A DNA stretch of 7,031 nt, taken from contig JAJZMW010000047.1 in NCBI GenBank assembly GCA_021848165.1, positions 1 through 7,031 of the forward strand, written 5' to 3'. The notes under the pieces were generated by a model, which made no database searches, was not told where the DNA came from, and worked only from the letters and a program-made list of their open reading frames with translations. This document shows, piece by piece, positions 4,682-7,031 of this stretch. Source of the DNA: Thermoplasmata archaeon. GTDB taxonomy: Archaea > Thermoplasmatota > Thermoplasmata > Lutacidiplasmatales > UBA184. The position numbers and the translations under genes are program-made. Position 1 is the first letter of the stretch, and each line of letters starts with the position of its first letter.

Positions 4682-5764
4682 GTGAGCCGCTCCCTCGCAT
4701 CCCGTCGGCGCGCGTATCTCAAGGACAAGGTCCGCCCCGTGGACGTCGCCCGGTCCCGCGGCATCGGGGATCTGGTCGAGCAGTTCCAGCACTCGAGCAT
4801 TCAGGCCCGCAACCTCGGCCGAGCGCTCGAGGTCTGGGAGAACGCGCTCACCGACCCGAAGCGACCGACGATCCTCGTCGGGCTCGCCGGGCCCTTGATC
4901 GCCGCGGGCCTGCGCAAGGTCCTCCGCGACATGATCGACTGGGGCCTGGTCGACGTGGTCGTCAGCACCGGCGCGGTGCTTTACCAGGACCTCTACCAGT
5001 CCCGGTCGATCGGCGGCAGCCACTGGATCGGGACGCCGAGCGCGGACGACGTCGCGCTGCGCGACCTCTACCTCGATCGCATCTACGATACCTACGTCGA
5101 CGAGCTCGAGTTCGAGCGGACGGACCGCGCCATCGGCCGCCTGACCGAGTCGTTCGACCGCCGGCCCGCCTCCTCGCGCGAGTACCTCGGCTACCTCGGA
5201 TCGCGCTTCTCCGATCCCGATTCGATCCTCGCCACGGCCGCTCGTCGGGGCGTCCCCGTCTTCTCGCCCGCGCTCATCGATAGCTCGATCGGCATCGGGC
5301 TCACCCTCTACTATCAGGCGAACCGCGGCCGAGCGGATCGCTTCATCCTGGACGCCGTCCGCGACAACTACGAGCTCGTCCAGATCCTCAACGCCTCCCC
5401 GCGGACGGCGGTGATCTACATCGGCGGCGGGACCCCGAAGAACTGGATCAACGACGGGATCGTGATGGCGAACTACGCCTTCGGGCGGGAGGGGGAAGGG
5501 CACTTTTACGCCCTCCAGATCACGATGGACACCCCGCACACGGGCGGGCTCTCGGGGAGCACGCTGGACGAAGCGCAGTCGTGGGGGAAGATCTCCCGTC
5601 GCGCGACCCGGGCGATGGCGCACCTGGACGCCTCGATCGGCCTCCCGCTGCTCGTCGGCGCGCTGTGGGACCGACGCGCCCGCTGGCAACCTCGCTCTCG
5701 GCTCCGTTTCGACTGGACCGGGGACGAGGTCCGGGTCCGGCGCGATCGCCCCGGTCGACGATGA
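4682..5764 (+). CDS. Deoxyhypusine synthase family protein
   Basis: This 360-aa protein is related to deoxyhypusine synthase, which transfers the aminobutyl group of spermidine to a lysine of aIF5A using NAD+. Rossmann-type elements include VSTGA (94-98), SPALID (195-200) with the conserved Asp, GGGTPKNW (248-255) and HTGGLSGSTLDEAQSWGKI (286-304), ending in the catalytic Lys303. Compared with human DHS, the glutamates of GGVEED are Tyr-Gln (101-102) and the HHIANAN histidines are replaced by NWIND. This is the DHS-like pattern shared with some archaeal DHS and bacterial homospermidine-synthase-type (SpeY) proteins. The C-terminal 30 residues (331-360) are strongly basic and extend past the fold. 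GTG 4682 is supported by the TTAAG box. aIF5A modification is the default inference for an archaeon, and a polyamine-making role is the alternative. The stop overlaps the next start by ATGA. Confidence 0.9.
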   Translation: MSRSLASRRRAYLKDKVRPVDVARSRGIGDLVEQFQHSSIQARNLGRALEVWENALTDPKRPTILVGLAGPLIAAGLRKVLRDMIDWGLVDVVVSTGAVLYQDLYQSRSIGGSHWIGTPSADDVALRDLYLDRIYDTYVDELEFERTDRAIGRLTESFDRRPASSREYLGYLGSRFSDPDSILATAARRGVPVFSPALIDSSIGIGLTLYYQANRGRADRFILDAVRDNYELVQILNASPRTAVIYIGGGTPKNWINDGIVMANYAFGREGEGHFYALQITMDTPHTGGLSGSTLDEAQSWGKISRRATRAMAHLDASIGLPLLVGALWDRRARWQPRSRLRFDWTGDEVRVRRDRPGRR

Positions 5765-6414
5765 CGGCGGCCCCGAGCGCCACGACGCGCGACCGCGTCC
5801 CCCCCGGCCAGATCGTCACCCGCAATTGGCCCGTCCTGCACGCGGGCAGCGTCCCCCGCGCCCTGACCCCGGCGAGCTACACGCTCGAACTGCACGGCGC
5901 GGTCGAGACCCCGACCACGCTCTCCTTCGCCGATCTCCTCGGCCTCCCCCAGCGGGAGATCTCCTGCGACATCCACTGCGTGACCTCCTGGTCCCGGCTC
6001 GGGATGCGGTGGGGCGGCGTGCCGTTCGCCGCGATCGAGTCCCTCGCCCGCCCGAAGTCCGACGTCCAGTTCGTCGTGATGGAGTGCGAGCAGGGATTCA
6101 CCACCTCGCTTCCGATCGGAGCGCTCCGGGACGACGACGTGCTCGTCGCGCACTCCGCGGACGGCCAGCCGCTCTCCGCGGACCACGGGGGCCCGGTCCG
6201 GATGCTCGTGCCGAAGCGCTACTTCTACAAGTCCGCGAAGTGGCTGCGCGGCCTTCGCTTCGTCGTCGAGGACGAGCCCGGCTTCTGGGAGGTGCGGGGG
6301 TACTCCAACATCGCCGATCCGTGGCGCGAGACCCGCTACGATGTCGACGACCGTCGGGAGATCTACCGGATGCGCAAGGAGTCGCTCTTCCGCCCCATCG
6401 AACCCCCCCGGTGA
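5761..6414 (+). CDS. Sulfite-oxidase-like molybdopterin oxidoreductase (cytosolic)
   Basis: The 217-aa protein belongs to the short, single-domain branch of the sulfite oxidase molybdopterin-binding family (COG2041-like). Markers are DIHCVTSWSRLGMRWGGV (70-87), where Cys73 should ligate molybdenum, ECEQGFTTSLPI, the HGGPVRMLVPKRYFYKSAKW segment that binds the pterin, and the C-terminal GFWEVRGYSNIADPWRETRY. It has no Tat or Sec signal, no cytochrome domain and no dimerisation domain, so it differs from periplasmic MsrP (YedY) and from full sulfite oxidases. The substrate is unknown. ATG 5761 is used because its ATGA overlaps the DHS stop, implying translational coupling, and the following residues (VPPGQIVTRNWPVLHAG) are family-typical. 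Molybdenum cofactor genes are not in the window. Confidence 0.92.
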   Translation: MTAAPSATTRDRVPPGQIVTRNWPVLHAGSVPRALTPASYTLELHGAVETPTTLSFADLLGLPQREISCDIHCVTSWSRLGMRWGGVPFAAIESLARPKSDVQFVVMECEQGFTTSLPIGALRDDDVLVAHSADGQPLSADHGGPVRMLVPKRYFYKSAKWLRGLRFVVEDEPGFWEVRGYSNIADPWRETRYDVDDRREIYRMRKESLFRPIEPPR

Positions 6415-6450
6415 GCGGGGACCGGACCGCGTCGGCGGGGCACAATCCAG

Positions 6451-6455
6451 ATAAG
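6451..6455 (+). promoter_or_regulatory. ATAAG promoter box of the zinc-ribbon gene
   Basis: ATAAG, in the context CCAGATAAGCG, is the only AT-rich spot between the molybdoenzyme stop and ATG 6487, about 34 bp before the ATG. It resembles the TTAAG boxes upstream and would give a leader of only a few bases. GGGG just before the ATG is a possible weak ribosome site. Confidence 0.45.
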
Positions 6456-6486
6456 CGCGGACTCCTCCGCCGCGCCGGGGACGACC

Positions 6487-6714
6487 ATGGCCGAGGAGAA
6501 GTGCGCCACCTGCGGCGGACCGCTCGCGCGCGGATTCATCGCGACGACCAACGGCTCCGGCCTTCTGTGGGCGCACGAGGCGAGCGAGTCGCGGCTCCGC
6601 CCCAAGGGGCTCGAGGTCCTGGTGCCGACCGGGTTCCAGGGGACGTTCTCGGCGAACCTTCCCGGGGCGCGCTGCGCGACGTGCCGGACGATCCTCGTCG
6701 CGCTTCCGAAGTGA
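6487..6714 (+). CDS. Small zinc-ribbon protein
   Basis: The 75-aa protein has two CxxC knuckles, CATC at 6-9 and CATC at 63-66, separated by a beta-rich segment containing GFIATTNGSGLLWAH (16-30) and GLEVLVPTGFQGTFSAN (41-57). This spacing and the order CxxCG-PL-x2-G-(x10)-W followed by a late CxxC resemble the small DUF6487-type zinc-ribbon proteins, for which no function is established. The family name is from memory and unverified. It has no signal peptide or membrane helix. It is probably monocistronic, with an ATAAG box upstream, and ends nine bases before the convergent TldD/PmbA gene. Confidence 0.85.
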   Translation: MAEEKCATCGGPLARGFIATTNGSGLLWAHEASESRLRPKGLEVLVPTGFQGTFSANLPGARCATCRTILVALPK

Positions 6715-6723
6715 GCGGCCCGC

Positions 6724-7031
6724 TCACGCCGAGCTTCCGATCGTCAGTCCGTCGACGACCATCGGAGGCGTCCGCGTCCGGCCGACGAGCTCCGCGCGCG
6801 AGCCGATCGCCCGCACGCGTCCGAGAAGGGAGGGGGTCGCGATCGGGGCGAAGACGAGGCCCCCGACGGTCCCTCCTCGGAGCGGCTCGGCGAGCTTCCC
6901 GTGGCGGATGCGATAGCCGATGCGCAGCTCCCCTCCGAACGCCCCGGAGCGCGGATCGGGGACCGGCCAGCCGAGCTGGTCGACCCACACGCCGTCCTCG
7001 ACGTCGGCGAGGAGCTCCTCCATCGCCCCCG
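6724..7031 (-). CDS. TldD/PmbA-family metallopeptidase, C-terminal part (partial)
   Basis: About 102 residues before stop TGA (6724-6726) match the C-terminal domain of the TldD/PmbA family: EELLADVEDGVWVDQL, then SGAFGGELRIGYRIRHGKLAEPLRGG, and the closing IGSRAELVGRTRTPPMVVDGLTIGS, the usual G-R-T-x-T-P ending. In E. coli, TldD and TldE (PmbA) form a heterodimeric zinc metallopeptidase that degrades unfolded peptides and matures microcin B17. Archaea often carry the pair adjacent. The zinc-binding HExxxH, which only TldD-type subunits have, would be outside the window, so the subunit type is undecided. The ATG at 7023 is internal, because the frame stays open to the right edge and family similarity continues there. 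The gene therefore starts beyond the window. Confidence 0.88.
   Translation of the reverse strand, partial: GAMEELLADVEDGVWVDQLGWPVPDPRSGAFGGELRIGYRIRHGKLAEPLRGGTVGGLVFAPIATPSLLGRVRAIGSRAELVGRTRTPPMVVDGLTIGSSA

Noticed and set aside
2570..5689. Open reading frame of 1039 codons on the minus strand across pyrB to the DHS gene
   Set aside because: It is antisense to four well-recognised genes, rich in Arg, Asp and Glu with low complexity, and has no domain. It is an artefact of high GC and strong third-position bias.
1..7031. CRISPR arrays, insertion sequences and long direct repeats
   Set aside because: I saw no regularly spaced repeats, transposase motifs or flanking inverted repeats by eye.

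Overview
This is a high-GC window from an archaeon. It carries an archaeal-type RNase P RNA, a C/D-box guide RNA with the compact archaeal geometry, a pyrB-pyrI (ATCase catalytic plus regulatory) operon, and a deoxyhypusine-synthase-family gene. Short AT boxes (TTAAG or ATAAG) sit about 28-35 bp before several start codons, as in archaeal promoters for leaderless or short-leader mRNAs. The phylum cannot be fixed from the sequence. An uncultivated high-GC Thermoplasmatota-like lineage is a guess.

Layout. Positions 1-158 (+) hold the C-terminal end of a tyrosine recombinase cut by the window edge. Positions 159-282 hold a perfect TATA-like palindrome and, on the minus strand, a C/D-box sRNA directly after the stop of the next gene. 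Positions 283-936 (-) encode a HisA-fold protein lacking both HisA catalytic aspartates. Positions 1088-1376 (+) are the RNase P RNA, followed by about 170 bp with two strong hairpins and no gene I can support. Positions 1550-2524 (-) encode an EamA/DMT transporter that diverges from the pyr operon. Positions 2600-4615 (+) are pyrB, pyrI and a GDT1/UPF0016-type membrane protein, separated by 6 and 9 bp. Positions 4682-6414 (+) are a DHS-family gene overlapping by ATGA with a cytosolic sulfite-oxidase-like molybdoenzyme. Positions 6487-6714 (+) encode a small zinc-ribbon protein that converges on a TldD/PmbA-family gene running off the right edge (-).

How it fits together. pyrBI gives allosterically regulated aspartate transcarbamylase for pyrimidine synthesis, apparently co-transcribed with a putative cation transporter. 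RNase P RNA, the guide RNA and the DHS-family enzyme all relate to making or modifying the translation machinery. The best find is the guide RNA: its D guide pairs with the 16S rRNA decoding site and, by the box+5 rule, points at the nucleotide equivalent to E. coli C1402. No multi-gene defence or wholly new system is visible. The novelty lies in the ncRNA arrangement and in family members that have lost expected key residues.
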